Position numbers and translations under genes: made by a program
DNA from: Sporosarcina trichiuri
Lineage (GTDB): Bacteria > Bacillota > Bacilli > Bacillales_A > Planococcaceae
DNA length: 64,000 bases
Assembly: GCF_030406775.1 (NCBI RefSeq)
Contig: NZ_CP129119.1
Location: forward strand, 1,956,001-2,020,000
Direction of reading: 5' to 3'
The notes under the pieces: generated by a model
Databases searched by the model: none
Told to the model about the DNA's origin: nothing
What the model saw: the letters and a program-made list of their open reading frames with translations, nothing else
Shown: piece after piece, positions 18,394 to 27,789 of the stretch
How positions within the stretch are numbered: position 1 is the stretch's first letter
Layout: each line of letters begins with the position of its first letter

Positions 18394-20141
18394 TACTGCT
18401 GGTCCCCTTTCAAAAGTTCAATGAGTTCTTTCATGGCAGTCTTCTGTACTGCATTCTGTTCTTGCTTTTCAGCTTTGCCTGTAAGCTGCTCGTCCACAAG
18501 TCCGGCCCGCTCATTCAATTTCTTTTCGAATTCGGTTTGGACAGCAATCCGGATGTTCGTGACATTTTCTCCGATATATTCACGGATTGCATTTTCAAGT
18601 TCAGCTGCCACGTCCGAAACCGTCATATCCATGACATTTTTCAACTCCGGCTTGGCATTCGCCAGCTTTGTCGCCTGGATTTTGGATTGGATGAGTGGTA
18701 ATGCGACCATCCCCATCACCGGGAGGATGACCGTCGCCCCTGTCAACAGAGCGGCGACGGACACGCCGCCTGCCACGAGTCCGGCTTTGATGGTAGCATT
18801 GCCGTAATGCATTTCCGCAGCCGCCCGTTTTTCCGGACTTCCCATTTCCCGGTAGCTTCTGCTCTGGATGGAGACGGTTTCGTCAAAGGCCTGGCTCAGA
18901 CCTTTAGCGAGTTCCATCTCCAGTTTTTTGAACAATTCACGGAAGTGTACGGCATATTGGTCAATCCAATTATCAAACCCTGTGTGGATGAACACAGGCA
19001 GTTCCGTATTGATGAAATGATCGATATCCGTTCCTTTGAATACATCAATGCGATTGGCAACTTGCTTCTTCAGTTTGCCCGAGAAGTAATAGAGCGACTT
19101 GACAGCGATGCTTTCGATTTCCTGACGCCGCTCTGAAATATATTCATCCAATTCAGCTTTCCAGTCATCCTGCGAGGCCAGCCACCCTGAAATCCGATCC
19201 ATCTCCTGTTTCAGGACATCCTCATCCGCTTCAAGGATCGCCAGCCGTTCTTCCGCTTCCCGGATTGCAATGTCGCGCAGGACAGACAGCCTGTAGCTGT
19301 TCCGCTCCTGCTTGACACGCCGCCTGTTCCCTTCTGTCAGAAGTGTTTTCACCTTCTCTTCCAATACGGGGATGTTGGAGTAGGCCAGAAGTTCCTCATC
19401 TTGCTGTGTTCTGGCTGCCAACCCCAGCTTGGCCGAAATCGGAACCACTGTCACCATACTATTGTTTTTCAGGCCCGACAGACGACGCTCGATGTAATGC
19501 GCCGTGTCTTCCATTTCCTCTTCCTCCAGCATATCCATGAAATTCATAGGAAACAAGACTGTCTCGATGCCCTGTTTCTCCTGCATCGACTGCAAGAACT
19601 CGTATTCCGTCTCACTGACCGGTGCCCTCATGTCCAAGGTAAACAGGACGGCATCCGCCCGCGGGATGAATGTCTCCGTTACAGCTGAGCGCTGCTCATT
19701 CAAATCGTTCAGTCCCGGCGTGTCGACAAGCACCACCCGCTCTTTCAATAAGGGAGATGGCACGAACAGCTTGATGTACTCGATCGGCTCACGTTCACCC
19801 GGCTGTCCGGCACTATATTCAGACAGTGCTTCAAGAGGCCGGATTTCCGGTTCCTTGCCTTTTCTGATAATATGCATTTCCGGTGTGTCGCCATAGAAAA
19901 CAGCGTGGATCAACGCGGTCGTCGGTGTCACATCCGCCGGCATCCATTCCCCTCCCAACAGGGCGTTCACCATCGTCGACTTTCCGTGCTTGAATTCACC
20001 GACTGTCACGATTGTATAATAATCCTGATCCATATCCTGCTGCAAATCACGCAGCAGAGGAAGTGCCGTACTCTCCGGCAGCAGCCGGCTGATCGTATCA
20101 TAGGTCTTGAGTATCGGTGATCTTTCAATTGTTGCAGTCAT
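18393..20141 (-). CDS. Dynamin-like GTPase 1 (bacterial dynamin family)
   Basis: A 582-residue large GTPase. G1 is GEFKHGKSTMVNAL (about 47-60), a threonine-containing G2 lies in VTPTTALIH, and G3 is DTPGLNDL. The G4 position reads NFMD rather than TKxD, which is common in bacterial dynamins. Helical stalk segments and a two-helix membrane-insertion paddle follow (about 450-490, AGLVAGGVSVAALLTGATVI). Expected to assemble on the cytoplasmic membrane and to fuse, tubulate or protect it. Its start overlaps the end of dynamin 2 by 4 bp (ATGA), and its stop overlaps the small acidic gene. Confidence 0.9.
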   Translation of the reverse strand: MTATIERSPILKTYDTISRLLPESTALPLLRDLQQDMDQDYYTIVTVGEFKHGKSTMVNALLGGEWMPADVTPTTALIHAVFYGDTPEMHIIRKGKEPEIRPLEALSEYSAGQPGEREPIEYIKLFVPSPLLKERVVLVDTPGLNDLNEQRSAVTETFIPRADAVLFTLDMRAPVSETEYEFLQSMQEKQGIETVLFPMNFMDMLEEEEMEDTAHYIERRLSGLKNNSMVTVVPISAKLGLAARTQQDEELLAYSNIPVLEEKVKTLLTEGNRRRVKQERNSYRLSVLRDIAIREAEERLAILEADEDVLKQEMDRISGWLASQDDWKAELDEYISERRQEIESIAVKSLYYFSGKLKKQVANRIDVFKGTDIDHFINTELPVFIHTGFDNWIDQYAVHFRELFKKLEMELAKGLSQAFDETVSIQSRSYREMGSPEKRAAAEMHYGNATIKAGLVAGGVSVAALLTGATVILPVMGMVALPLIQSKIQATKLANAKPELKNVMDMTVSDVAAELENAIREYIGENVTNIRIAVQTEFEKKLNERAGLVDEQLTGKAEKQEQNAVQKTAMKELIELLKGDQQ

Positions 20142-22087
20142 CGGGTATATGCCTCCTCTTTCCCTGTCACTCTCTGTATCAGATCATCCAGACGGTAATT
20201 CGATTCTCTAAGTGATCGTTCCGCTTTCTGCAGCTCATCGGCTTGTGCTTCCAAGCTTTCGTCTTGTCTTGCTGCCCGATCAAGCATTTTCTGCAATTGC
20301 TCTTCTTTCGACTGGATCTGCTGTTCGATCAGCGCCCCATACTTGCCGGTGAATACGTCGATCGCCGATCCCCATTCCCTTACGAACGTTTCCGACTTCT
20401 GCGTGTGGTCATTTCGCAGCTGTGTATGGATTCGGCTCTTTAAACGGTCCCGTTCACTCGGTGCACCCGTGAACAATTCGAATAGTCCGCTTATCATCAG
20501 CGTAGCGGCATAAAGAGCACCTGTCACGGCAACGCCCACTCCGGAAGCGATCTTACTTGCGGTCGATTTGTCATGCCAGTTCCAGGTCAATTCATCAATG
20601 ATTTCTTCAAAGAAGACGATTCCCTGGTCTTTTTTCTCTTCCTGTCCAGCCTCAAGGGAGTTCCCGGCTTTCGACAGTGCCGGAAGTCCGAATGCAGTAT
20701 TGAAATCCAGCTCCAGCCGTTCCCACTCCGCGTTCAGCAGTTTCCCTGCCCGCTCCATTGCAATCTTCATGATCGTCTCCTTACGATCTTTCAATGCAAG
20801 CTCCAGCCTGCGTTCCTCGGGAGCCATTGCGGCGTCCACAAGCTGGGGGATTTCCGACAGATCGGCTGTACTAGACTGGTCGAACGCTTGGATGCCCGTT
20901 TCCATGATGCCGTCCAATTCCCTTAAATACCATTGCCGGATGGTCGTCTCATGCGCCAGCATCGTTTCTTTGAGGACCGTTTGCGCCTTCCTGCCCGCCT
21001 TATGGATGTTTGCTAGCTTATTTTGAAAACTACTGACTTGCTCTTCCAGTTCATTCCTTGAACGGCTAAGGGCATTCAGCTCAATCGGCAGCCTGTTCAA
21101 CAGGATATCCTGCAGAATCCGCTGTGATTTTCTGAGCGGAGTCAGCAGTTTGACCGCGCCTCTCTCATATTGGAGAAAATCGGCGAGATCCTGTTCCAGC
21201 TCTGCAAAACCGGTTTTTTCTTCGGTCCAGACGGTAATCGGCTTCCCCAGTTTGAGGACTGTCTCCCCATTCTGCGTCCTCCTCAAGTTCAGCTGCTCTT
21301 TTGCAGAGATGAGATAGATATTCGTCTCCGGCACTAGGCCCTTCAAATCGGATGTCACTTTGTCATACACTTTCTGGGCATCACCGTCCTTCATCAGTGA
21401 ATCTTTGAAATTGATGGCGACAAAGATCTTTTGGATATCATTTTTGAACAGCCTGTCTTGCAGTAGGCTCATTTCCGATTTGGACAGCGCCTTCGTTGCA
21501 GACAAAAGGAAGATGGCGACATCCGAATCAGGGATCAGCTCGTTGGTGATTGCTCCGCGATTGGCATCCAGATCACCAAGACCCGGTGTATCCAGTAGCG
21601 TTACCCCTTCCCGGCAAATCGGCAGCGGATGGCCGATTTCTGCGAATTGGATGTTCTTGATCATTTGGCTGGCGGCTTCGTACTCTTGTTCAGACTCTTC
21701 ATCCCCGAGAATGGGATCCATGGGAGCAGTTAATTTTTTGAATGCCGCCTCGGTGATCAGTTCCGGCGGCCGGGTGCCTTCCACATAGTGCAGACGGATA
21801 TAGGGGGTCTCACTATAGACGATTGCGTTCCGGATCGCCGTGGATGGACGGGAAAGGGAAGGCAGAATCTGACGCCCCATCAGAGCGTTGATGAACATGG
21901 ATTTCCCTCTCGAAAACTCCCCGACCACAATCATCTGGAACCGTTCTTCATGTATCTGGCTACGGATCCGCGCTATTTTCTGTCGTTCCGTTTGGTACTC
22001 CAGTTCCTGCATTTGCAGCTCAATTGCCTGGAGCTCTGTGTCCAGCAGCTGCTTCCAGCTATTGAACTGGGTAAGTTCCACTCCCAT
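20138..22087 (-). CDS. Dynamin-like GTPase 2 (bacterial dynamin family)
   Basis: A 649-residue GTPase with G1 GEFSRGKSMFINAL (about 53-66), a threonine-containing switch segment (RPSTAIRN), G3 DTPGLGDLDANRG and G4-like NFKD. A long helical stalk with coiled-coil character follows, then a hydrophobic paddle near 515-545 (ASGVGVAVTGALYAATLMISG). It differs clearly from dynamin 1 and dynamin 3, so the operon encodes three non-identical paralogues. It lies 11 bp behind dynamin 3. AGGAGGG precedes its ATG. Confidence 0.9.
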   Translation of the reverse strand: MGVELTQFNSWKQLLDTELQAIELQMQELEYQTERQKIARIRSQIHEERFQMIVVGEFSRGKSMFINALMGRQILPSLSRPSTAIRNAIVYSETPYIRLHYVEGTRPPELITEAAFKKLTAPMDPILGDEESEQEYEAASQMIKNIQFAEIGHPLPICREGVTLLDTPGLGDLDANRGAITNELIPDSDVAIFLLSATKALSKSEMSLLQDRLFKNDIQKIFVAINFKDSLMKDGDAQKVYDKVTSDLKGLVPETNIYLISAKEQLNLRRTQNGETVLKLGKPITVWTEEKTGFAELEQDLADFLQYERGAVKLLTPLRKSQRILQDILLNRLPIELNALSRSRNELEEQVSSFQNKLANIHKAGRKAQTVLKETMLAHETTIRQWYLRELDGIMETGIQAFDQSSTADLSEIPQLVDAAMAPEERRLELALKDRKETIMKIAMERAGKLLNAEWERLELDFNTAFGLPALSKAGNSLEAGQEEKKDQGIVFFEEIIDELTWNWHDKSTASKIASGVGVAVTGALYAATLMISGLFELFTGAPSERDRLKSRIHTQLRNDHTQKSETFVREWGSAIDVFTGKYGALIEQQIQSKEEQLQKMLDRAARQDESLEAQADELQKAERSLRESNYRLDDLIQRVTGKEEAYTR

Positions 22088-22098
22088 CCGTTTCCCTC

Positions 22099-24732
22099 CT
22101 ACTCATCAATACGTATCTTGTCATTTTTCAAGCTGACCAGATCTGTAATCCGGGCATATCCATCATCGTCCTGACGGATGATATATCGCTTGCCTTTCAC
22201 ATATCGCCACTGGTCCCCTTCGTTTCCTGTGAACAGGAAAACCTCTTCTGTGTCCACATAGTAATCCCTCGCATTGAGGCTGCCTGTGTCCAGTATGTCC
22301 GTCGACTCGAATTCAAAGTATGTACCTTTTCCTTGGATGCCCAGAATATACTCTTCGATTTCTTCATATGCCTTGCTGCCTTGGGCAAGATAATGTGCAA
22401 CATATCCGAATTCCCCATAATTCACAGCATCTTCATAATCCACTCGAAAGTTGAGAATGAAATCAGACAGCTGGCGGGCAGTTTCTTCAGTCACTTGCCG
22501 TGAAGGTGCCGCCTGTACCGGCACGGATGGTGTTTCTGCAATCTCAGTCTGCTGCTCAGGTGCCGGTTCACTGACTATGTCCGCTGTTGTATCAACAGAC
22601 GAGGAGGGAATGCTGTTTCCAGTATCCATTGCCGCCTGATGGTCGTCATACGCTTGGGTCTCGTTTTCAACGAACTGATCCGTATCTTCACTGGCTGCCG
22701 CTTCTCCGTAATCGTACCCGCCATCTTCTTCATCATCGCGATTCAAGAATGCATCCGCCATCTGGAAGACTGACAGAGCAGACTCCGCCGTACTTTCAAC
22801 AACCGGGGAAACTGCAGCGATCACCTGTTCTTTTTGCCAAACGGCTGTCGCTGCAAGAATGACTGCAGCCGCAGCGGAAAACCGTCGCTTCTGACGGCGG
22901 CTTATCCGCTGAATCCTTTCTTCTACAGGAAGGTCAAGCACATCCGGAATGATGGGTAGTGATTGACGACTGAACAGTGAGCTTGCCAATCGGACGGAGG
23001 AAGATTTTATATCTGCTTCTGGTGCGTTATCTATAGATATGTGCCAGGTTTTCATGCTTTCATAGGCATGGATCGGCAGGCATAGTGATAGTCCCATCAG
23101 CACAGCATTCGCCAGCCGAAGAGGACTTGGCACGGTTTCAGATGGCTGATCTGACAGCAGACTGCCGAGAGTCATCTGGTAGCCATGCAGAATCTGTTGC
23201 GTCGCTTCGATCGCTTCACGTTCATAATACTCAATTTCACCGATTGCAATCTGAGCCGTCCGTCTGCCGGATTCCCATTCGTTTTCTAATCGGTTCAAGG
23301 TTTTTATACTTTCTGTCTGCCAATTATTCAGCTGTTCATTCAGCTTTTTCAAGTAACTTTTAAGCTTAGCTGCACAAGCTTGATACATCTCTGTATGCTT
23401 ACTGCTCTGTTCCTGCAAAGTTGAAATCCGATCGTTCATGACTGCCTGCCTGACAGCAATCTGGCGCCACTCGCTTTTTGTCTGTCGGCGGCCTCTGCAA
23501 AGTTGCTGATAATCTGTCATCAAAGCGTCCCGGTCTTCAGTCAACTGACGGACATTTGAGGAAAGTGATTGGTTTTGCGAAAGCACTAGATCGCAGTCCT
23601 CCCACTCACCCGTCTGCACTAATTCCAACTGAAGGGCTCCTTGCCATACTGCGATAGAACCCTTAAGTGCCTGAAAAGTTTCTTTGGAATCGAGCGGTAC
23701 GGCCTCCAGTTCAGTGATGGCCGTTCTCCTATCCTTGAATAATTCCTGATGGGCGAGGAGGGTTTCCCATTTCGGCTTCAGTTCGTTCGTCCACTCCTTC
23801 AAGAGAGTGTCCATATTGTCTTTCACAATAGTGAATTCCGGATTCGTCGCTTCTGCAAAAATCCTTTCTTTCAGGAAGACAACGAATGCTGTGAGTCCGC
23901 GTACAATTCTTTTCTCTTCGTACTTCTCATTGAAGATATGTTCCATCAATGAATGGACGCCCTCCCACTTGCTGAATCGATAGGTTTCGGAAGTTCGATC
24001 TCCATGCGCCATGCGTGCCAGCTCCGCGGAAACAGGTGTCAGTGAAATAAGATCCCCCTGGAAGAGGCGTCGGACAGATTCCAAATACTCGTCGAGCGGT
24101 TCCTCCTCATTGTGCATATCTATCTTATTGATGACCCCATAGACGGGAATCTCCAACCGGTTCAATTCCGTCAACTTCCGCTTCTCACCAGGGGTTCCAC
24201 ATAAGCCATACGGCAAAATCCAAAGGGCACAATCGCAATCGGTCATATGCCGGTTGGTCATTTCATCATGAGCATCTTTAGCTCCGAAACCCGGCGTGTC
24301 CACAAGCGTAACATCACCAAGGAAATCGATAGGCAGTTCCAAAACCAGATGATCTGTCCGCTTTCGCAGGTCTTCCAGACCACCAGCACCTTCTGCAGAC
24401 AACTGGGCAAAGAGTTTATCCGTCAGCTCGATTTCCTGGCCATTCTGGAGGATCGCCCGATACCTCTTTGTCTCACCGTATTGAATGACTGTCGTCACGG
24501 CTGTTGCGGGGTTGACGTCGGAAACGACGATATCTTCTTGCAGCAGTGCGTTGATGAACGTCGATTTACCCGCTTTGAACTCGCCAAGGACATTCACTCG
24601 TACAGGTCTGCCTATCTCAGCGAGGATTTCTTCAACCTTCTGCTTTGCATCTTCTATGTAAGCTGATGATCCGTTTAGCTGCCGTCGGAAATCTGTTAAC
24701 ACCATCTCCAGCTTTCCCTGCCAGTCGCTCAT
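22099..24732 (-). CDS. Dynamin-like GTPase 3 fused to a C-terminal TcaA/YvbJ-like domain
   Basis: About 877 residues, first gene of the operon. The N-terminal GTPase has G1 GEFKAGKSTFINAL (about 50-63), G3 DTPGFGAKD and a canonical G4 NKID. A long coiled-coil stalk covers about 290-520. A hydrophobic helix follows near 650-665 (FSAAAAVILAATAVW), then an acidic Ser/Thr/Pro linker (700-760). The C-terminal 125 residues resemble the NTF2-like end domain of TcaA/YvbJ membrane proteins. If the hydrophobic helix spans the membrane once, that end domain is outside the cell, which is unusual for a dynamin. The ATG at 24732 follows GGAGGAGGG; an in-frame start at 24762 would include that site. Confidence 0.82.
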   Translation of the reverse strand: MSDWQGKLEMVLTDFRRQLNGSSAYIEDAKQKVEEILAEIGRPVRVNVLGEFKAGKSTFINALLQEDIVVSDVNPATAVTTVIQYGETKRYRAILQNGQEIELTDKLFAQLSAEGAGGLEDLRKRTDHLVLELPIDFLGDVTLVDTPGFGAKDAHDEMTNRHMTDCDCALWILPYGLCGTPGEKRKLTELNRLEIPVYGVINKIDMHNEEEPLDEYLESVRRLFQGDLISLTPVSAELARMAHGDRTSETYRFSKWEGVHSLMEHIFNEKYEEKRIVRGLTAFVVFLKERIFAEATNPEFTIVKDNMDTLLKEWTNELKPKWETLLAHQELFKDRRTAITELEAVPLDSKETFQALKGSIAVWQGALQLELVQTGEWEDCDLVLSQNQSLSSNVRQLTEDRDALMTDYQQLCRGRRQTKSEWRQIAVRQAVMNDRISTLQEQSSKHTEMYQACAAKLKSYLKKLNEQLNNWQTESIKTLNRLENEWESGRRTAQIAIGEIEYYEREAIEATQQILHGYQMTLGSLLSDQPSETVPSPLRLANAVLMGLSLCLPIHAYESMKTWHISIDNAPEADIKSSSVRLASSLFSRQSLPIIPDVLDLPVEERIQRISRRQKRRFSAAAAVILAATAVWQKEQVIAAVSPVVESTAESALSVFQMADAFLNRDDEEDGGYDYGEAAASEDTDQFVENETQAYDDHQAAMDTGNSIPSSSVDTTADIVSEPAPEQQTEIAETPSVPVQAAPSRQVTEETARQLSDFILNFRVDYEDAVNYGEFGYVAHYLAQGSKAYEEIEEYILGIQGKGTYFEFESTDILDTGSLNARDYYVDTEEVFLFTGNEGDQWRYVKGKRYIIRQDDDGYARITDLVSLKNDKIRIDE

Positions 24733-24777
24733 CCTATCCCTCCTCCCTGCCAACGTGTCCATATTCTGTATAGATCT

Positions 24778-24807
24778 ATTATAATAGTGTTAAAAGCCTA
24801 AATACAA
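24778..24807 (-). promoter_or_regulatory. Sigma-A-type promoter of the dynamin operon
   Basis: Read on the minus strand: TTGTAT, 18-nt spacer, TATAAT, about 45 bp before the dynamin 3 start codon. The -10 box is perfect; the spacer is one longer than ideal. Confidence 0.6.
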
Positions 24808-24917
24808 GGTACAAAGTAACATTTTAGATTTATTTTTTTGTTATTTCGGACTTATTTTTTCTCTTTCACAACATAGTCCAATACATTCATCCAGAAACCG
24901 AGTTTGTCAAAAGAGAA

Positions 24918-24951
24918 ATGCCCCTGCAACCTTATCCGGTTGCAGAGGCAA
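24918..24951 (-). terminator. Terminator after flagellin-like gene
   Basis: Minus-strand stem GCCTCTGCAACC-GGATAA-GGTTGCAGGGGC followed by ATTTCTCTTTT, 80 bp beyond the stop codon. Confidence 0.75.
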
Positions 24952-25032
24952 ATAATCTGTAGGAGTCGTACAACTTATTGGTTTCCCGTTCCCCATCCAG
25001 GAGGCTGACCTAAAAGCATATAAAGATCGTCA

Positions 25033-27021
25033 TTATTTCAGGAGCTGCAGAACACTCTCTGCCATGACTTTGGAATGACCCATGACCGTCTGGTTTGTCT
25101 GCAAAAGAAGAGAGGATTTAATGGAGAGTAACAGTTCTTTCGCCATGTCCGTATCTCGGATGCGGGATTCTGCAGTCGTAATGTTCTCTCCATAGTTTTG
25201 TACATTATTGGAAATATGGTTCAGTGCGTTGTCATAGGCGCCATATTTTGTCCGTTGATCCGATACAATTCCTATCGCTTTGTCCAGCTTGAGAAGCGCT
25301 TCATTTGCATTCTCCCGGGTCAGCACGCTGACATTGTCAATGCGCATACTGGACGCCCGGACATCAGACAGTTCGACTCTGAATGTATTGCCTGCATTCG
25401 GACCGACCTGCAGCAGCAAGTCTTGCGGGTCATGCGAACCATGGGACTCCCCTGAGGAATTGCCAGATCCGTTTTCTCCCTCTTCTGAATCCGTATCATT
25501 TTTATCACGTGGGCCTAGTATGAAAATCCCCGTATTCCTGGACTGCCCATTTCCAACCGCGATGATCGTATCTCCGACTTGCACGGAGTCCTTCAAATAA
25601 CCATTCCAATTGTTCGAGGGAACCCGCATCCAGTTTACGCCGTCTTTGGAGATGGCATGGCCAATTGTTTCAGTTCCCAATGCTATGAAGTAATCGCCGG
25701 TTTTCTGTACACCGTTGTACCGCCTTGCCGATAGACTTGGACCGATCGGCTGCACGTCGTCAGACCAGGACGTTCCATCTTCCGAATAGAAAATCTTTGC
25801 ATGCGTTCCGTCTCCAGTTACTGCGACATATTTTCCGTCACTGTAAGTGATCCCTGTGAAACTTCCAAAGCCACCGCCGATATGAAAGTTCCTTTCCCAC
25901 TGCATGCCATCTGAAGATCTCGCGACGAGACCATTAGTTCCGACTGCAATAAATTCGTTTCTCTCTGCATTCCACAGCACATCATTCAATCTGCTGGCGG
26001 AACTGGCATAAGGCGGGACGGAAACTTCCTCCCATTCTTGCCCATCGGCTGATCGGTACATGACTTGTTCGATACGAAGGTTATTACCGATCGCTCCAAA
26101 TTCTTTCCAGCCGACCGCAATGTAGGAATTTCCGTTCGATGTGATAGATTGGAGTTTCACTTTATAGTCAGGACCAGTCATATCAGACAACTTCTGCTGC
26201 CACTGGTGTCCGTCAGAGGAGGTGAAAACAGCGCCCTTTTCTTTCATGGCGACATACTGACGGCCATCCCAGAAAACGTCGTGAAAGAAGTTTTGGTAGT
26301 CATGAGAAACGAGCTGTCCGTCAAGTCCTGTCATCGTCACTTCTTTAGACCACTGCTCCCCTTCAGGCTTTGAGGAATCGAATACAAGGAAATCGGACCA
26401 CGACCCCGCAATCACAGCACTACTGCCATTTGTGGCGATAGCTTGGTGATTCCCCTGCGGCATGAAGCCGATCTCCTCTTTCGAAACATGGTACCACTGC
26501 ATAGGCAGAAAGGGCGGGTCGATCCCTTCGACCGGTGGAATTTCCGGTACTCCGACCACCTGATCGAAATACTTATCATAATAGGATTGCTTCATCTCCA
26601 CATTCAGTAACTGAATCGTATTAAAGGTCGTATGATTTGCAATCTGATCCACCCCTGCAATGAGCTGGCTGACTTCCCTCTGAATTTCCTGCCGGTCCGC
26701 TGATGTCAAAACATCATTAGCTGCCTGTACACTCAACTCCCGTACCCTTTGCAAATAGGAATGGATGTCGGCCAATCCCCCTTCTGCCACTTGCACCAGC
26801 GAGACGCCGTCTTGAATATTCCTGTCCGCCTGCGCCAATCCGCGGATCTGGCCACGCATTTTTTCAGAGATCGCTAAGCCGGCCGCGTCGTCGGCAGCTT
26901 GCGTAACTTTCATACCCGAAGAAATCTTCCTGTTTGATTTCTGGTAATTGACTGTCTGTCTATGTATTGTATGCAGCAAATGGCTTACCAGCCCTGCATT
27001 GCTTGTCCGAATGATCAGCAC
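25033..27021 (-). CDS. Flagellin with an inserted seven-repeat beta-propeller domain
   Basis: A 662-residue flagellin-family protein. The N-terminal D0/D1 helices (about 1-150) contain SRKISSG-like and ADDAAGLAISEKMRGQIRGL motifs. The C-terminal D0/D1 (about 540-662) contains SRIRDTDMAKE and ends VLQLLK, as flagellins do. Between them the variable domain is replaced by about 350 residues. I count seven repeats there, most with the pattern aromatic/x-I/V-A-V-G ... SSDG-x-x-W, as in BNR/WD-like propellers. Surface-exposed on a filament if exported; the propeller may bind a glycan or protein. The first codon is GTG at 27021. Alignment to Hag also permits a rare ATT start at 27012, with GAGGTG six nt upstream. 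The gene is isolated from any other flagellar gene here. Confidence 0.88.
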   Translation of the reverse strand: MLIIRTSNAGLVSHLLHTIHRQTVNYQKSNRKISSGMKVTQAADDAAGLAISEKMRGQIRGLAQADRNIQDGVSLVQVAEGGLADIHSYLQRVRELSVQAANDVLTSADRQEIQREVSQLIAGVDQIANHTTFNTIQLLNVEMKQSYYDKYFDQVVGVPEIPPVEGIDPPFLPMQWYHVSKEEIGFMPQGNHQAIATNGSSAVIAGSWSDFLVFDSSKPEGEQWSKEVTMTGLDGQLVSHDYQNFFHDVFWDGRQYVAMKEKGAVFTSSDGHQWQQKLSDMTGPDYKVKLQSITSNGNSYIAVGWKEFGAIGNNLRIEQVMYRSADGQEWEEVSVPPYASSASRLNDVLWNAERNEFIAVGTNGLVARSSDGMQWERNFHIGGGFGSFTGITYSDGKYVAVTGDGTHAKIFYSEDGTSWSDDVQPIGPSLSARRYNGVQKTGDYFIALGTETIGHAISKDGVNWMRVPSNNWNGYLKDSVQVGDTIIAVGNGQSRNTGIFILGPRDKNDTDSEEGENGSGNSSGESHGSHDPQDLLLQVGPNAGNTFRVELSDVRASSMRIDNVSVLTRENANEALLKLDKAIGIVSDQRTKYGAYDNALNHISNNVQNYGENITTAESRIRDTDMAKELLLSIKSSLLLQTNQTVMGHSKVMAESVLQLLK

Positions 27022-27111
27022 CTCATTTATGAGTTCAACTAATAGCAGATGGACGTTTTAGTAATTCCATTTGCCTGATTCTAATAGGGTTGATTATTTG
27101 TAAGTATTTAC

Positions 27112-27139
27112 ATTATACCGTTAATCGTGTGGGTCGCAA
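27112..27139 (-). promoter_or_regulatory. Promoter of the flagellin-like gene
   Basis: Minus strand TTGCGA, 16-nt spacer, TATAAT, about 90 bp before the start. I found no sigma-D (TAAA-N15-GCCGATAT) box, so the gene may not follow the usual flagellin control. Confidence 0.5.
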
Positions 27140-27290
27140 TATATTTTTCTGCCTAATCCAATTGACGCAGACGTGAAAAGTTATCCTCGTATTTTCAATA
27201 CTATGTGATAGTGCTCCAACTACAGCCGGTTCAACTTTTTTCAGAGACAGTCTTTACTTCTCCGCCGCATTAATGAGAAGATAGACTCAG

Positions 27291-27317
27291 TTGACAAGCC
27301 ATTCAGTTTACTATACA
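27291..27317 (+). promoter_or_regulatory. Candidate promoter of the prepilin operon
   Basis: Consensus -35 TTGACA with TATACA 15 nt downstream (TACAAG at 17 nt is the alternative), about 30 bp before the first prepilin start. The spacing is suboptimal. Confidence 0.4.
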
Positions 27318-27345
27318 AGTCTCTACAGAAAGAAGGTGCATGAAC

Positions 27346-27774
27346 GTGGCTGATGAAAAGGGATTGACGCTGGTGGAGGTGCTGGCTGCACTCCTCATTC
27401 TCGGGATCGTGTTCGTCGGATTCATGACGATCTTTCCGCAAATGGACTTATTCAACCAGCGGACCGAATCGAAGATCGTGACGATGAACCTGGCGAAACA
27501 GGAATTGGCGGCGCTGAAGGAATCCCCTGCCCGGTTGACCCCTGATCGAAGACGGAGCAGCAGCACACCTGCCAATCCTTATGAGACGTATGACTTCTCG
27601 AAGACCGGCTATGATATCCAAGTCGATTGCCATGATGCTGAAAAGACTTCAGGTGGACCGAAGTATGCCTGCAGCGATTCAGCACCTGTTCCGCGCCTCC
27701 ATAAAATACATATATCCGTCAAAGAGGACGGAAAACTGACCAGCGAGTCGTTCGGGTATGTCGAGCTCAGGTAA
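27346..27774 (+). CDS. Prepilin-like protein 1 of a three-gene set
   Basis: About 142 residues. A short leader ends in KG, then the type IV pilin motif LTLVEVLAALLILG (Glu at +5) and a hydrophobic helix. The head contains a cysteine pair (VDCHDAEK and KYACSDS). I prefer the GTG at 27346 (MADEKG), 7 nt after AAGGTG, to the ATG at 27340, which lies one base from that site. It is followed after 15 bp by the second prepilin. Likely a minor pilin or pseudopilin processed by a prepilin peptidase encoded elsewhere. Confidence 0.82.
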   Translation: MADEKGLTLVEVLAALLILGIVFVGFMTIFPQMDLFNQRTESKIVTMNLAKQELAALKESPARLTPDRRRSSSTPANPYETYDFSKTGYDIQVDCHDAEKTSGGPKYACSDSAPVPRLHKIHISVKEDGKLTSESFGYVELR

Positions 27775-27789
27775 AGAGGTGAATTGACA

